From positions 124,001 through 188,000 of the forward strand of contig JAEPRB010000002.1 of NCBI GenBank assembly GCA_016758965.1: 64,000 nt of DNA, given 5' to 3'. The stretch's first letter is position 1; every line of letters starts with the position of its first letter. Positions 35,971 through 49,474 of the stretch are shown here, piece after piece. This DNA comes from Circinella minor (Eukaryota; Mucoromycota; Mucoromycetes; Mucorales; Lichtheimiaceae). A program made the translations under genes and the position numbers. The notes under the pieces were generated by a model. It was given only the letters and a program-made list of their open reading frames with translations, ran no database searches and was not told the DNA's origin.

Positions 35971-37640
35971 AAAATTAAAAAAGTTGATGAAGAATAAGAA
36001 AACCGAATGTGGTTATATGTATCGAGTGGATGGGAGCATAGTGCGTCACATTATATGCCTTCTGTTCATCCGAGTATCTGTTTATATCTATTCAACAAAT
36101 ATCGAACTGGAAAGATGTAGAAAATGTTTTAACAGTGTAAGATCAGTACATATATGACATGTCACAATTTTTATGTTAATGAGGCTCAATAATAATAATA
36201 ATATCATCATCATCATATCTTCCATTGCTTTGCTTAATATAAAATATTGGCGTATTAAAATAACCATACTATAATTATATTTGAAAAGGAGAGCTGTGGC
36301 TCATGTAACATAATAATTAATATTTTTGATGCCTCATTTCTCATTGCTATTATTTTTTCCTTTATAAAATATATTAAGAGCAAAAGATAGTGGCATATAT
36401 TTTTTTCGATTATTATGTTGAGGAGCGTATAACTTTTATTTATTATTCAATTTATAGTAGCTGTGTCGTCATTAACATTAAAAAATCACTGGCTTTTAAG
36501 AACGTTGACAAGTTTATCACTTGTTTGGTATTTATTTATATCGCGAGCATTTGCACTTTTACATTATATTTTACTGATAAATTATTTTCAATATAAGTAA
36601 TTAAAACTAGGTATACGTAACGATTCTTTTTTTTTTCATTAATAATAAAACCATCCGTGAATTAAAACCAAAATAAAATAAAAATAAGCGTTTTAATTCT
36701 TACGACTTACAACAAACTTTCTACTAGTACTTTTAACGAAATATATATTTTTGTTACTATTAAAAAAAGTAACCAAAATAATAATATGCTTCTAGCCTAT
36801 CCAGTGATACTCGTCTCGTTTATTTTCAATAAGTTATCGTTGAGATCTAGTTATCTAGAAGATGTCGATGTAGTTTTTTTTTGTTGTCAGAAGTCCAATT
36901 CTGTTGTCAAAATATTTTTTTGAAGACCCTAAGAATGATATAAACCTTGCATAAAACAAAGTTTTTTCAATCTCATGATTTGGCTAATAACAAAAATATA
37001 TAAATTATAGGTCGAATATAGTTTTCATCATTTTCTTTTCACTCTCTCTCTCTTTTATAATTATCATCATACACTGTATAGTACATATTGTACATCCTCA
37101 TGTTTTTTAAATTTCTATCATCTGAACCAATAAATCATAAACTATTCGGTCTATCCTTCTTGTATAGACTTTCTACTGGTTCAACGACGAACTGTTTCTT
37201 TTTCCCATCCGGCCTTTCTTCTGGTACTACTCGTAGGTTATCCTGGTTTTTTTTAAGGTGTCTCTTCTGGTTAACAAGATTATCCTGAATAAGATCAATG
37301 TTTTTCATCTGCTATTTGGTTTCTTTTTTATGGTCAAGTGGGTTGTCAGTCTATGTTTTCGTTACTGTCACTACTGATTACAAGTGCCATTTATTACTTT
37401 TTAAACGATACACTGTTCAGAGTAAGTAGTTATTACGGTTCTTCTTTTGGTAACGGATGATGATGGAAATTATATGTCATATTCATATGCAGAAGACTAA
37501 CTTTAAATATTTCTTTTTTTTATCTGATTCATCAGGGGTGGGTCCTTTGGACCTGCTCCATTTTTTTTATACTAGATCCTTAGAAAGACAACGCTCGATA
37601 ACCAAGAGCATTATGTTGCTTCTTTCTGGATTTTAGAATT
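35971..37640. other. gene desert, no gene seen
   Basis: AT-rich DNA with short unrelated open frames on both strands (for example 36390-36596, 37088-37288). None shows family resemblance or compositional bias. Confidence 0.5.
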
Positions 37641-37652
37641 TGTGAGCATGTT

Positions 37653-37744
37653 GTCAGAAGCTTCGGCTGACGACCTCATGCGTTGTGGGACGCACCGCCT
37701 CCGCACGCAGGCCTAGAGATCAGTCACTTCAGTCCTTCGGGACT
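37653..37744. repeat. two adjacent C(UUCG)G hairpins in a GC-rich island
   Basis: Hairpin 1: AGC-TTCG-GCT at 37659-37668, extended by GTC (37653-37655) with GAC (37669-37671). Hairpin 2: AGTCC-TTCG-GGACT at 37731-37744, a perfect 5-bp stem. If transcribed from the plus strand, both carry the exceptionally stable cUUCGg tetraloop. The stretch between is GC-rich, unlike the surrounding AT-rich desert. It may be a structured RNA gene, a fragment of one, or a transposon part. Confidence 0.5.
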
Positions 37745-38249
37745 TCTGTACACTGGAGTAGCCCTATGCTTAAAAACGTGTAAGATAACTTCTTATTTTC
37801 TTCAGTTTTTGGGAAAACTCCTGGGTAGCACGAAGGCTATAATAGTAAACTCCCAAAAATTATTAATGAAATTCCCTTCCTTTTTTGGAAGTATAGCCTT
37901 TTTTAAGTTTCTCTTTCTGTTCCATCACCTTATTTAACAGTGTAAAATAAAAGCTTTACTTATTCAAAACTATTTAACAATTAATCAATCTGATATCATT
38001 TTCAAGTAAAATGTAAGATTACCTGTTACTATCATAATTTACAACTGAATTTTTGGAATGGACATTTATACATTGCTAATAACATAAGGCAAAATTGTTC
38101 TCACTGTTGCTTTTTCTGGAATTGCTGTACTACTTCTTAGAGGTAGTCGTACTGGGTATAGTTGCTTTCGTTTACCTTTAGATCTATAAGAAGATACAGT
38201 ATGCAACATTTGTGTTCAAAGTCCATAGACTGAAATATTATGTAGGTTA

Positions 38250-38860
38250 TCTTTTATAATCTGGGATGAACCACATATGCGACACAGTTTTGCTTCTGAA
38301 CCAGCTAATAGACTATTGCAAGATATTATGGGTAGAGTTGATAGTTGCTATGAACACATCACACTTAGTGGTAAAGCTGTTGTCATTGATGGCGATAGTA
38401 GACAAACTTTTCCAATTGTCTCTAATAGAAATAAGCCAGATATTTTGAGTGCTTCTTTGCCAAATACACAGTTGTTTCAATATTTTGAAAATACATATCT
38501 TACAGAAAACATGGATGTTCCGGGAAATGCTAATCTACAAATCATAGATGCATTACAATAATTTTATTTCAGAGTATCTGCTGTGGACTGATCAAGGCTG
38601 GAATCCAGATTTTTAAGTTCTAGGATCTAATGCCATTCAAGTAGAACTTACTTTGGAAAGCTGTACATAAACATCCAGTTTGAAGTCTGTTATTAAATTT
38701 TGCTTATCCAGAGTTACAGAGTCGCAACAGGAATCAGGATATATGAAAAGATGTGCTATTTTAGCACCATATAATAACAATGCCTAGACCTTGTTGAATG
38801 ATGCAGCACTTAAACACTTCCCAGGAGAGGTATACAAGTATCTTTTATTTGACAAAATTT
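38250..38860 (+). pseudogene. Helitron-type PIF1-like helicase remnant
   Basis: From 38250 the plus frame reads FIIWDEPHMRHSFASEPAN, LLQDIM, then GKAVVIDGDSRQTFPIV, PDILSASL and YLTENM, before a stop near 38561. These match in order the Walker-B DE box (WDEAPM in intact copies), the GGDFRQ-type motif and the LTxNMR motif of the PIF1-like helicase domain of Helitron transposons. About 200 bp on, in the same direction, KRCAILAPYNNNA, one stop, then LLNDAALKHFPGEVYKYL match the later helicase segment (RAILAP...N...FPGE). The Walker A/N-terminal half and the Rep nuclease were not found. It is an inactive relic. Confidence 0.8.
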
Positions 38861-41800
38861 TTGATTCTGAAACATTTGCCTCAATAATCCTCCATAATAA
38901 CTCCATATAGTTCATCTTTTCAGCTATCTATCACATATACTTTTGCTCAAATTACATTAGCGTACTATGCTGTTATGTAATACAAACCCTTATAAAGATC
39001 TTTGTAATGGCACCCAACCTCTATGTCATTATTTTTGCCGTATAGTTTCCGTACAACATTTCTGTATTAACAACAAGTAAATAGTCTGTTTTATGAGACA
39101 AGATTATGGGTAAAGCAACTGTTGATGTACAGTAAGCAGTGTGACAATCTTGTCAACAAACGTCTGGTATGGTTTATAATATCCTCTTTTAATAATTTCC
39201 ATGTATTGGGTTATGTGATTCCATCCCCAGGAACAGTCCGGTGGTTACGAATCGACCTCATTCTGGTTTCAAACGCATCAATACAAAGTTGTAAGAGTCC
39301 TGATCTAGACGCGTAATTACAGTATCTACTAAAGGATTATGTATTATGCGTTAACCATTTTTCCTGTCGTAGTTATCTCTTCTAGTCAACCTTAACCAGA
39401 TCTACCACTGATTGAAAAGTATCTTTTACCCAGCTGTTTAACCACGTAGTAATATTTTTTCATATTCGAAGATTCTTAGCCCAATACTTTGTATGTGTGT
39501 CATTCAATATTCTCCCTTTATCTCATCTTAGTTAATTATCGTATGTCCGGCAAAAAACACTGTGAATATTTGAGACGTTAGATGAAAACTAAAATTAAAT
39601 ATATACTGTACATGGCATGTTATATTGTGGCATTTTTGCCATTTACTGTTATTCAGTACTGTAAAAAGTATATACTATCTAAAATTATTATACCTTTGAT
39701 TTCTTTTATAAAAAAAACATATTTTAATAGATAAGTTGGGCTAAGTAGTAATACGATTTACTGCATGGTACTTATTACTAGTTGAAATTATTGTAAAGAA
39801 TTTTACTTTTACTTTTTATACGTACTTACAAGTTAAAATAATTCCAAATAACTTAATGCAATCAAAATATTGTATATAATAGAAAGAGTAGAAATAGTAG
39901 TAAGTTAATCAATGATAAATTGCCAGTGCGTAAAATAATCACATTAACACTTCTACTACGTACTGCTAAATTTTTACTACGTATTACTCGTTTTAATAAA
40001 ATTATATCAATACTTATTCACTCATCATAAGTAAATTGGAAGGATCCTGCTAAATTAATGTTAATAGGATCAATGAAAAAAACATTGCTTCTTTGTACAC
40101 TACATAATCGTAATGCTGAAAAGATTATAAGGCTTACCAAGTAAGACATATCAATAATCAATGCTTCTTGGCTTGCGGACACACCAGCTTGAATTTAATT
40201 TTTTTTTATATATTATATGTACGTATCATATGATGATCTCTTATGTATGCAGTCTGCTATACAATGGTGCTACATAGATTTTTCATTTTCTCACAAATTG
40301 AAGAAAACGTTACAACACCATAATATTTGAATGCTCCCACATAAATGCCTCTGGGATACTGGTAACCAAGAGAGCTTGGATATGGTACTAACTGTCTTAA
40401 GAACTATACATTTAGAAAGATGTATAAGTTTTGTAAAAAAAGACATTTCTATTTTATAATCGTAGTGGAAAATAAATGTAATTACTAAAATAGAATATTT
40501 ACATTTTATTACGAGTGCTGTACATTATAAAAGTTACTTATATAAGCGTTTGTGTGCTTGTATGTGTGAATGAGCGAGTAAATGTGTTTATAAAGAAAAA
40601 AGGCATTTGCTGAGGCCTTTTTTGAGTAAATGCTTCGTCCTGATATAGTTTTAGTCCAACACTACTTTTCTTTTTTCTTGTAACAACATGATCAAATATT
40701 AATACGTACGTATGCTATTAAAACTTGATATAATACATGATTAGTAGAGTCGTGTTGACCAGTCTGTTCTGTAATGCTTTGTTACCGTTCATCAAATGCA
40801 GAATCGAAAAATTAAAATATCGGGTTTCTGTGTTATCACCACCTACTGTTATATTACTTGACTGGTAAGAACACGATATAAACTTATCTTATATGATACG
40901 ACTTTATCATATGACTGTCTTTCGATATTTCCACTAAATTTCTGTTACATATAATTCAACATCATCATCTTGTATACATTGCCGACTTTCCCTCATACAC
41001 AATAAATAGCTTCACAACTACCCTTTAATTTAGGTGTTCTCATAATTTATATTTTAAATAATCTTTTTCTTAAAATTTTTAATTTCTTTACTTTACAAAC
41101 ACATCAGCTAAGTACCCAATCTCATTTTATAATTATTAATCTATTGACTACTATGAGGCAATAAATCATGAATACAATTAACAAATTGAGTGGCACCTAA
41201 AATATAACATAAGCCAAGGATTAAAGAACAAAAAAGTATAATGAAACCACAAAGGGGTCTCTATCGTTAGAAACAAGACTCAAGAGCAGCGTCATGTCAA
41301 ATAAATGTGTGGAATAAAAGATATTTTATTCTTTATTTGAATGTGGACAGAGACCATTCTATTAATATTTTTTCATGAACGCTATTGCCATTTGAAAAAA
41401 AGGAATATCTATGTATGTCTCTAGTAGTTTAATTCCGCTTGTTCAGGAATGAAATTCCTATGTGTGATCTTGGCGGAAATACACACGTTTTTCTGTCACT
41501 TGCAAGTACGTTTTTTTATAGATTTCAAAAAGCAGGATGATTGTAAAGTATTGATACCATTAAAGTAACGCTTGAAGATCCAAATATTTCGAAGGAATCT
41601 GTTTATATAAATACTTAGGTGTCTTTTTCATGGGATCTTTGGGTTATTTTCAATATACGTAAGATCGACGACTGCGCTTATTTTAATAGAGGAAGGTAAT
41701 CTGTTTTTAAAGACATTAATAATTACAGTAGTTAAAGGAATTAAAGAAGGAAGACAAAAAGAGTAAAAGAAATTATTTCAATCGTTATTCTTTTCAATAT

Positions 41801-43181
41801 TGAGCGATTTATCAATCAAGACTGGCATTGAAAAATACCATAGATAGTTATAAGGGTCGTTGCAAGACACTATCAATTTCCCTACTAAGTACGTAACCGA
41901 GGCTATAAGTGCTGTATACTGTTAGTAGTGAGCAACTCATATAATTAAAACGATGTTTACGATAATAGTTATAAAGAGAACAAAGATATAAGAATAATTT
42001 TCAGTTATAAAGTAATATTACGCTTGTGAACTAAAACGTGAAAAGTACTTGTCGTCTTTTGATAAATTAACACCGGTTTAAACCATTATCATTATGTGCT
42101 ACATAGATATAATCAAATGTAGGACTGGAACTTATGATATTATATATAATTAACCATGGTAAGCCACTGTCAGAGAAATTGATTTGTTAGTCATTTTCAG
42201 TAAAAAATATCTTTATTTACTGTATTGAGTTAACATGTAATTATATTGTTCTCTTACTGTATACTATGTATATACACGCAACTACTAAAGAAACAATATT
42301 TCTCGCTCTTTTTCGCCTCTTGTTATAGCTGATATTATTTTACTACGGCACACATCATCTTGATAACTTTGGAAATATAATTTAATATATTACGTGTTAT
42401 ATTATTAGAATGATTGTGTGCGATTGCAGCTGGCTCCTGTCGTTTTTCGACACAACTCAAAAAAAATTAAGAGGATTTGGAAAAAGCATATGACTTGAAC
42501 ATCAGAAACAAATAAGGAATCTTGTTGAATTTATATATATTTCACTACAGTCCTAAGTAGTTGTTTTTATACGTACATATATGACAAAATAAGTACGGCT
42601 CATTTATATACAGAGAAATTCCTTTTGTTGACTCCATTATTAGTCACACATAGTTTCCCTTCCTGTGTCATTAGCTATTTTTAAAAGCAGCCAGTTAGCA
42701 AGGTACCCACTTCGAAGTTATCCAACAAGAAAGAGAAGGATGAAAATCTTAAGATAGGCTCAAGATCAGGAAGGATTTTGAAAAGAAGAGATAAACAAAT
42801 AATATTGTAGAAAAATAATAAAAGAGAGTTTTCATTTCATTATTATCCAAACAGTTCAACAATTTACGAACGAATAAATACAATGAAATAGTTCCTGTCG
42901 TTCTTTTATATTCTTCAGCAATATTAACAATAATAAACTTTCTCTTTTATGACTATAAGTATTTTTTGCTATGAGAACGTAATGTAGAATGCAAACACTC
43001 TCTACCTATTTATACTAATACTCTATTGTTTACCGAACATACTAATATTTTTTTTGTAACACTAGGCAAAAAATGAATTAAAAAACTTCTTTGCACTCTC
43101 TCGCTCCGCTTTTCACGCGTTATCGTTTTCCTTTGTTCGTCACAACAACTTCTTTATCTTTATTTTTTTTTGTCTTTCAAT
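38861..43181. other. gene desert, no gene seen
   Basis: More than 4 kb of AT-rich sequence without a credible coding exon. It may contain further eroded transposon DNA. A nested inverted repeat lies at 40596-40623. The last 200 bp before 43182 become CT-rich, fitting the promoter of the next gene. Confidence 0.5.
40596..40623. repeat. 9-bp inverted repeat with T-run
   Basis: AAAAAAGGC (40596-40604) and GCCTTTTTT (40615-40623) are exact complements around a 10-nt loop. Overlapping this, GCATTT and a downstream AAATGC give an alternative pairing. Confidence 0.6.
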
Positions 43182-43646
43182 ATGACGTCCACATCGAATG
43201 GCTACCGTAAAAGTGTATATGAAGATTTTGTATATGATCAACCAGAGACGCCGAACGATAATACAGCTACCTTTGGTGGGGCATTTTCTCCCATTATGGA
43301 TGCCGTTCGATATGCAAAAAGGGAGGGAGCGCGAGATTGGGAACGATTATTTGGATCATTTTCCAAATGGACGTCTAGTTCAACCCCTAAGCGAGAAGAG
43401 GTGATTTAAATATACTGCATTGTATTGAAATAAATCAATGGAAAGAAAGAAAAGATTATCAAAAAAAGATCTAATACTTTTATCATTTGATTTAGGGAAA
43501 TAAAATCACCAAACGACGAGTTGAAAAGTTAGATTCATTAACACGGCGACGACGACAATCATTGGCTGACACTGTCAATAGTAGTACTTCATTGACACCT
43601 ATTTTGGAACGACACTCATTATATCGTGAATCTAATTTTGAAGGAG

Positions 43647-43689
<43 letters not shown>

Positions 43690-43872
43690 GCATTTAATAT
43701 TGTCTTCCGTACAACGTTCTCCACTCCGTTACCGCGAGTCCATATTTGGTTCCACAACTCAAAGTACTGGTTCAAGAGCATCAACACCTTCATTAGAGGG
43801 ATCGGCAGCTCCTTCAGATATTAATTCAACCTCTAGTTATATGTTTAATACTAATAATACTAATACTAATAC

Positions 43873-43912
<40 letters not shown>

Positions 43913-45527
43913 CAAGAAAACATTGACGACGACGACGACGACAACGTTGAAGGGCAACAAATTCCTTTAGCTTACAAATCACCTATACGATCCAATTTTT
44001 TCAAGTTGAGACCAGTGTCACGACCAGAACCACCAGTCTCAGTTATCTATCCTATTACATCACGATCAGAGTTATCCCGTAACAAGGGACCAAAAAGTAC
44101 CGAATTAGAACGTCTTAAAAAATTACAGGAACGATTAGATGAAATTAGAAACATTGTAAGCAAAAAGAATTAGAAAAAAAAAAGATACTTATTTACAAAA
44201 ACAAGATAAGTATTAATTATTTTTTGATGGTATGTATACGTTTTTTTTTCAAATCATCACTACTAGACAAAAAGGTTAGCACAACCTATGGAAGGTTCCA
44301 GGCTTGCAAAGAGTATATCAGTACCTTCTTCTGCTCGTATGATGGAATCACGTACATCGATCCCATTGCGCAGTGTTCGACGAAAAACATCTCCAACTAG
44401 ACATATGTCTTCACAGCCTCCTTCTCCTGCACGATCTCAATCAACCTCATCTTTACCACCACCAGGATCAGTACTTGTTTCAAAATCAAAACTGTTTATA
44501 AATGCACCGCCGTACACGACGGATTCTCCAACCACATCTCCGTCATCACTACTACCTCCTCCCCCTCCTCCTCCCCCTCCAACACAACCAATGCTATTCA
44601 CAGGAAACAAGAAACGACGAGAATCTGTACTATCATCCAATAAGGTATCGTTACTGTTTTACACATCATGGGCCGTATCTGTATATATTAATAACATTGG
44701 CTTATTATATTATACTATATTATATATAGACACCAATAATATCTGTCTTGTCTCGTTCATCATCAATCTCTACAAAACCTAATAAATATGGATCTCATTC
44801 ACCTAGTATCGCAATGAAAAATGTGTTAGGCGACATATCCAAAGCTAAATTACGTTCGGCTGAAACTTATCAGTATGTAGAAAGGATAAGAGGGAAAAAA
44901 ATTGAAGGATATAAAAATTATTTTAGAGTTAATTGTGTATGTTGTTGTATATGACGTTATAGAACACCCAACGGTAGTAAAACAAAAAATAAATTCTGGG
45001 AAGAAATACATGCTGCCAAAGTTCAAGAGTCTCGACAGCCACAAGACGAATCAAAAAACACACCGCTGCGAAATACTCCACTTAAAACTAGCTCTTCAGT
45101 TTCAACGAGAAAAGGAAAATACCCTGCTGTTAAGCTACCAAATCAATGGGAGGAAGGAGATTTTTGGACACAATCTTCCGTGACCAATAATGCATTTACT
45201 GATAAATTGAAACGGATTGCACAAGAAGAGGAAGAGGAAGAAGATGATGATGAAGAGAAAGAAAGGGGATGGAAGCATCAACTTTCATTTACCCAGACTC
45301 CTGGTTCACTTGGTGACGAACTTGAAGCAGCTACTAGAAAGGAACAAAAGGACGCACGAAAAAAGGAGCATGCTGAACTAGAATTATCTTCATTTTTACT
45401 TGAACCAGCAGCTTCTGAAAGTGGAGGATCATTAACACCAAGAGAAGTATGTCATGTTATTGATGGAGATGAATGGACATTTGCAGGAAAACAATATACA
45501 GTTAATGAAAAGAAACGAAAGATGTAA
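43182..45527 (+). CDS. unrecognised low-complexity protein (654 aa), possibly nuclear
   Basis: Five exons, 43182-43400, 43496-44155, 44267-44644, 44730-44872 and 44963-45527, join in phase to 654 residues. No known domain is recognised. The N-terminus has a likely amphipathic helix (about 36-62: SPIMDAVRYAKREGARDWER, then LFGSFSKW), followed by a basic cluster KITKRRVEKLDSLTRRRRQS that could be a nuclear localisation signal. Then come poly-Q, an Asn run (43852-43910), an Asp run and a short coiled coil (ELERLKKLQERLDEIRNI). The middle is Ser/Pro-rich with a poly-Pro tract. The last exon is conserved-looking, with KLPNQWEEGDFWT, an acidic run, and ICH-like EVCHVIDGDEWTFAGKQYTV at the end. Amphipathic helix plus NLS is a plan seen in membrane-associated nuclear pore basket proteins, but I do not claim that identity. 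Confidence 0.72.
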
Positions 45528-45743
45528 ATTATAAATATCTTTTTATAATAAATAAATTAACCACGTAAATTTAATGATTGTCTCACTCTTAATGCATTCT
45601 TTTATACATATAAATGCAGCCCACCAGTCAAAAATGAGTATGGTACCCACTCCCCGACTGTTTTCGTAATTGAAGTTCACTTCTCAGTCCACCCCTTTTG
45701 TTTCTTTTCCGTCATTTATTAAGACACATAAATATTGATCTAA

Positions 45744-47472
45744 ATGGATTCTCCATTTTCTCCATCCTCCAACTCATCTTCATCATTATCAAATTATCTC
45801 GATCGTGCAACACCAACATCTGCTAGTTTCCCAAGTAGTACTAGTCCGACATCTACTACACCTGGTGGTGCACATTTACATTCCACACCACCTGTACCAA
45901 CTCGGTCATTATCAGCTACTACACTCACGATACGAGATCCTCCAACTGGCGGAGGGAGTCAAACGAAACGACATTCTTTAAGATCATCACCAGCACCACC
46001 TCATCAGTTACCGCGCCATGGATCGTTCACTGGCAACTATAATAGTAATGAAGGTAGCAGTAGCAGTAGTAGCACTAATGCGAATAGTAATAATAACAAT
46101 AATAATATATTAAGTGGTATACCGCTCGATCGTACAATGTCATTACAAAGCAGTAATACAACTACTACAATGACAACTATATACCAACAACGACCTACAT
46201 CACCAATCACTTCACCGAGTATACATAAATCCCTGAATGCGTTAGATGCAAAATCGATTACTTTAAATATGGAGAAATCCAGTCAATTTATGCGTAGTGA
46301 AGATACCATGATTAGTTCACCATCATCACCGAACGGAACTACTGCTGGATTCTATTTTGGAACAAATAATTCAAATGCGACAAATAATGTTAGTAGTAGC
46401 AATAACAATGTTGGATCATCCAGTATAGTTGGAACTCCTTATCAACATCATCATCGTCATCATCCTTCAACAACATCAGTTACAGGACCTCCAGGTCATC
46501 CATATCCATATGTTCGCCAAGGAAGTGTCAGTAGTATCACAGTAAACAATAATGCAACAAATGCTGTTGGTGGAACAAGCGCATCTGCTGCTGCTGCTGC
46601 CGCTGTCGCTGCCAGTGTCGCTCCACCGTCATCTATATCTAATCCACAAGGAGATGTGTGGCAATCTTTATGTGTCCGAGTACTTCCACTGTTTAATGGT
46701 GAAGGAGTTAAAGGAAACATAGAAGATTTAAATGAACTTTTACGGTAAATATGAACACGAGGAAACGAAAGGAAGAAATTTTCGGTGGGGGGAAGAGATT
46801 TGCTAACTTCACTTACATATTAGGCGTTGTTTGACAGATCCAATGCCACCACACTTATATAGTGATATTGAAGGATTGCTGCGGGATGGCATGTTCACGC
46901 TGAATGCAAAAATGTTGGGTGTAACGGACGAAAAACTTTTGGATCGGCTGGTTGAACAATGGTCGTTTTTTTTCACTTATGCATTGCCTTATTTTGAAGC
47001 TGTATTTTTGCCACTTCGAACGGATATGCAATATCGATCATTGGATGAAGCTGAAATGTGGAATGTGCGTAATATGGCATTACGAAGTTTTAGAGATAAT
47101 GTCATTTTATTACAAACAAAACGCCTAGAAGGTATTTTTTTTTTGAAAAAAGGGAGAATATCTGTATGAATGCGCGTCTTGTTATTTGCTAAAAAAAATA
47201 TTAATATCATAGACGTATTTGCAAAGCTTTTTACGGATTTTGGCTCATCACAAAATCCAGCGGCAACAGCAGCCAAAATGTTACAAATGACTTCACTCTT
47301 GGCTTCTGCACCAGATCATAACGAAGAAATAGAGCGTGTCCTTTCTAGTCTTAAAGCCAATTGGAAGATTATGATGACAAAGGGTGATAGACGTGGTTTT
47401 GCTGGTGTTCGTAAAGCAAAGGCTGGACAATCTTCTGAAACTTCAAATCAAATTTTTGGTTCACTCACATGA
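45744..47472 (+). CDS. HbrB/Bit61/PRR5-family TORC2 subunit
   Basis: Three exons, 45744-46744, 46824-47131 and 47213-47472, join in phase to 522 residues. The first about 290 residues are Ser/Thr/Asn/Pro-rich with an Ala run and are probably disordered. The C-terminal part (about 303-500) is a HbrB domain: DVWQSLCVRVLPLFNGEGVK, EDLNELLRRCL, LVEQWSFFFTYALPYFEAVFLPLR, then a helical end that includes MLQMTSLLASA. In yeast Bit61 and human PRR5/Protor, this domain attaches to Avo3/Rictor in TOR complex 2, which controls AGC kinases, actin polarity and membrane homeostasis. The Aspergillus relative hbrB was found through branching defects. The gene lies 216 bp downstream of the preceding plus-strand gene, with a CT-rich leader. 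Confidence 0.9.
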
Positions 47473-49460
47473 AAGAGTATCATCCTTCTATTCATTCTCT
47501 TCCTACTTATTCTGTATATATAATTCCAGTTCATGGCAAAGAGTAATCATAATATGTATTATATTTAACGCAGCTCAATTCAGTTTTGCTACAAACACTA
47601 ATAAACTATGAAGTTTAACTCAAATACATTATTTGTATCTTGTGTATCGTTTATATACTCTTCGTTGTTTCTATTTAAAACGTAAGATTACATAGTAGAA
47701 AAAAAAAGTGAATTGTTAGACTTTCTGCCTTCCCTGCAATAACTGGGTTTTTGATACTATCAATAATGATCAGATCGAACAATAAGAAAAGCAAACCTAT
47801 CTTAAGAAACTCAACAATTATTGAAGCCATGTGTGGAATCAAAAGCTTTTATGAATGAGATTTTTTTTCCTTTGCTATTCTGTTTATCATAGCGACATAA
47901 AAGAAAAAAGAGAATAATACATACTAAAATGTTTGTATGAAAAAACTTACTTTGGGAGAGAGAAAAGATAAAGGCGGAATCGTAGGTATCTGTTAAACTC
48001 GAGACCTATGTATTTTTTCTGACACACTAATCCAGTTATTATCCTGGTTGTTTGTTTAGGTTGATATCTATGGTGATCTGACAAGTAATCTTTTGTTGAT
48101 GTTCCCACGAAATCAATGAACATACTACAATTCTCTTTTGTTGGATCGGGTTCAAACACAAGGAGAGTTTCCGCCTATAACAGTGTCACGCATTGTTAAG
48201 ATCATTTTATAAAATTTTCCTTAATCCTTCTCCTCCGCACCACAACACAAACAGGCGAATTATTGCTTTTTGTTTCCTTCTCCTTTGCACTGTAGTAAAT
48301 AAGAACAGGTCCAACCTTTTCTTTTTTTTTTTTTATCTTAGTCGGGTATTTACGGATCTCGTTGAATAGTCAGTATAATTGCTTTCACTTTTTTTTTGAT
48401 AGATCGGTCCTATTTTTTAATTTTCAGCACGGACATTTCCATGTTTATTGATTTTATATGTCATAGTAGTGTTTATAGAATTCGTCTTCTTTCCTTAGAT
48501 TTCTCACACACCAGTATCCTCACACAAAAAAGAGGGGGAGGACTTTATCAAAAGCTAAAATGACAGTTTATTCGGAAATTAGATATTCTTGAGCCAATCA
48601 CTTCTCACTTCACATGTCATGAAACCATCTGACATATTGTGGTCACTCAAAAGCTTTTTTTCAAGGAAGTACTACAAGCAAAAGAATAAAAAGTAAGCAA
48701 GAAAGCTATTAAAGCTTGCGTGAAAACATTAAAAGAAGCTGGAGCAGGAGAGTTGACCCAGAAATACTTACGGAACTACATTGTATTATCTTCCTTATGA
48801 TAACTGGATTGTTGCTTCTTTTTGGCTTTGCAACTTAAATGATAAAGCACATACCGTTTAATCAGCAGACAGCCAATGGCTTGTCATCAACGGATGGGAG
48901 AGGGGCTGACTATACATTATCTTTATGATTGATACCCCAGAGGGAATACAAGAAAAAAAATTTTTTTTTCGCTTTTCAAGGAAAGTGGCTACAGAGACAA
49001 AAGGTACTTATATTTTTAAAGAAAGATGAACAGGTGGACTGTGTTACCATAGGACAGAAAACCCGAACTTGGGAAACAATTTTTGGGTTCATTATCGTCC
49101 CCCCTCCTCGAATCCATGTACAGATATTGTACCTCCCATCATTCAAAACATTATAATTAAATGTTCTGTACTCGTAAGCACGGGTGCTTACCTTACAAAA
49201 ATGAAGCATGCCCGAATTCATTATCTGGATTAGGTAAATTTTAGCTGGTATAATAATAACAAGAAAAAAAACAAGATGCATGCTTAGGTGATTGATCTTG
49301 TAGCGAGAAAAGAAAGCATAAAAACTGATCAATTCAATTTTTTTTTTTTACAGAGAACGATATTTGTAGTTGGAATTAAGGAACGTGATATTTTTTATAA
49401 GCCTCAATGAAATTTCGTTATTATCTTATGGCGTGAGTAACGACATTGTTTCGCGCGCTC
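47473..49460. other. intergenic region
   Basis: About 2 kb between the TORC2 subunit and MADS-box genes. Short open frames (47947-48159 minus, 48929-49156 plus, 48976-49332 minus) show no family resemblance. A plus-strand stretch near 48700-48770 (AIKACVKTLKEAGAGELTQK) looks gene-like but is isolated. Confidence 0.45.
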
Positions 49461-49465
49461 GCGTG

Positions 49466-49474
49466 TATATAAAA
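49466..49474 (+). promoter_or_regulatory. TATA-like element of the MADS-box gene
   Basis: TATATAAAA about 200 bp upstream of the ATG, followed by a long CT-rich tract (49555-49640), the usual fungal core-promoter layout. Confidence 0.45.

Noticed and set aside
37683..37937. 84-codon frame over the GC-rich hairpin island
   Set aside because: The openness follows from local GC content; the DNA is better explained by hairpins than by a protein.
39122..39316. 64-codon plus-strand frame after the helicase relic
   Set aside because: No match to the expected next Helitron motifs.
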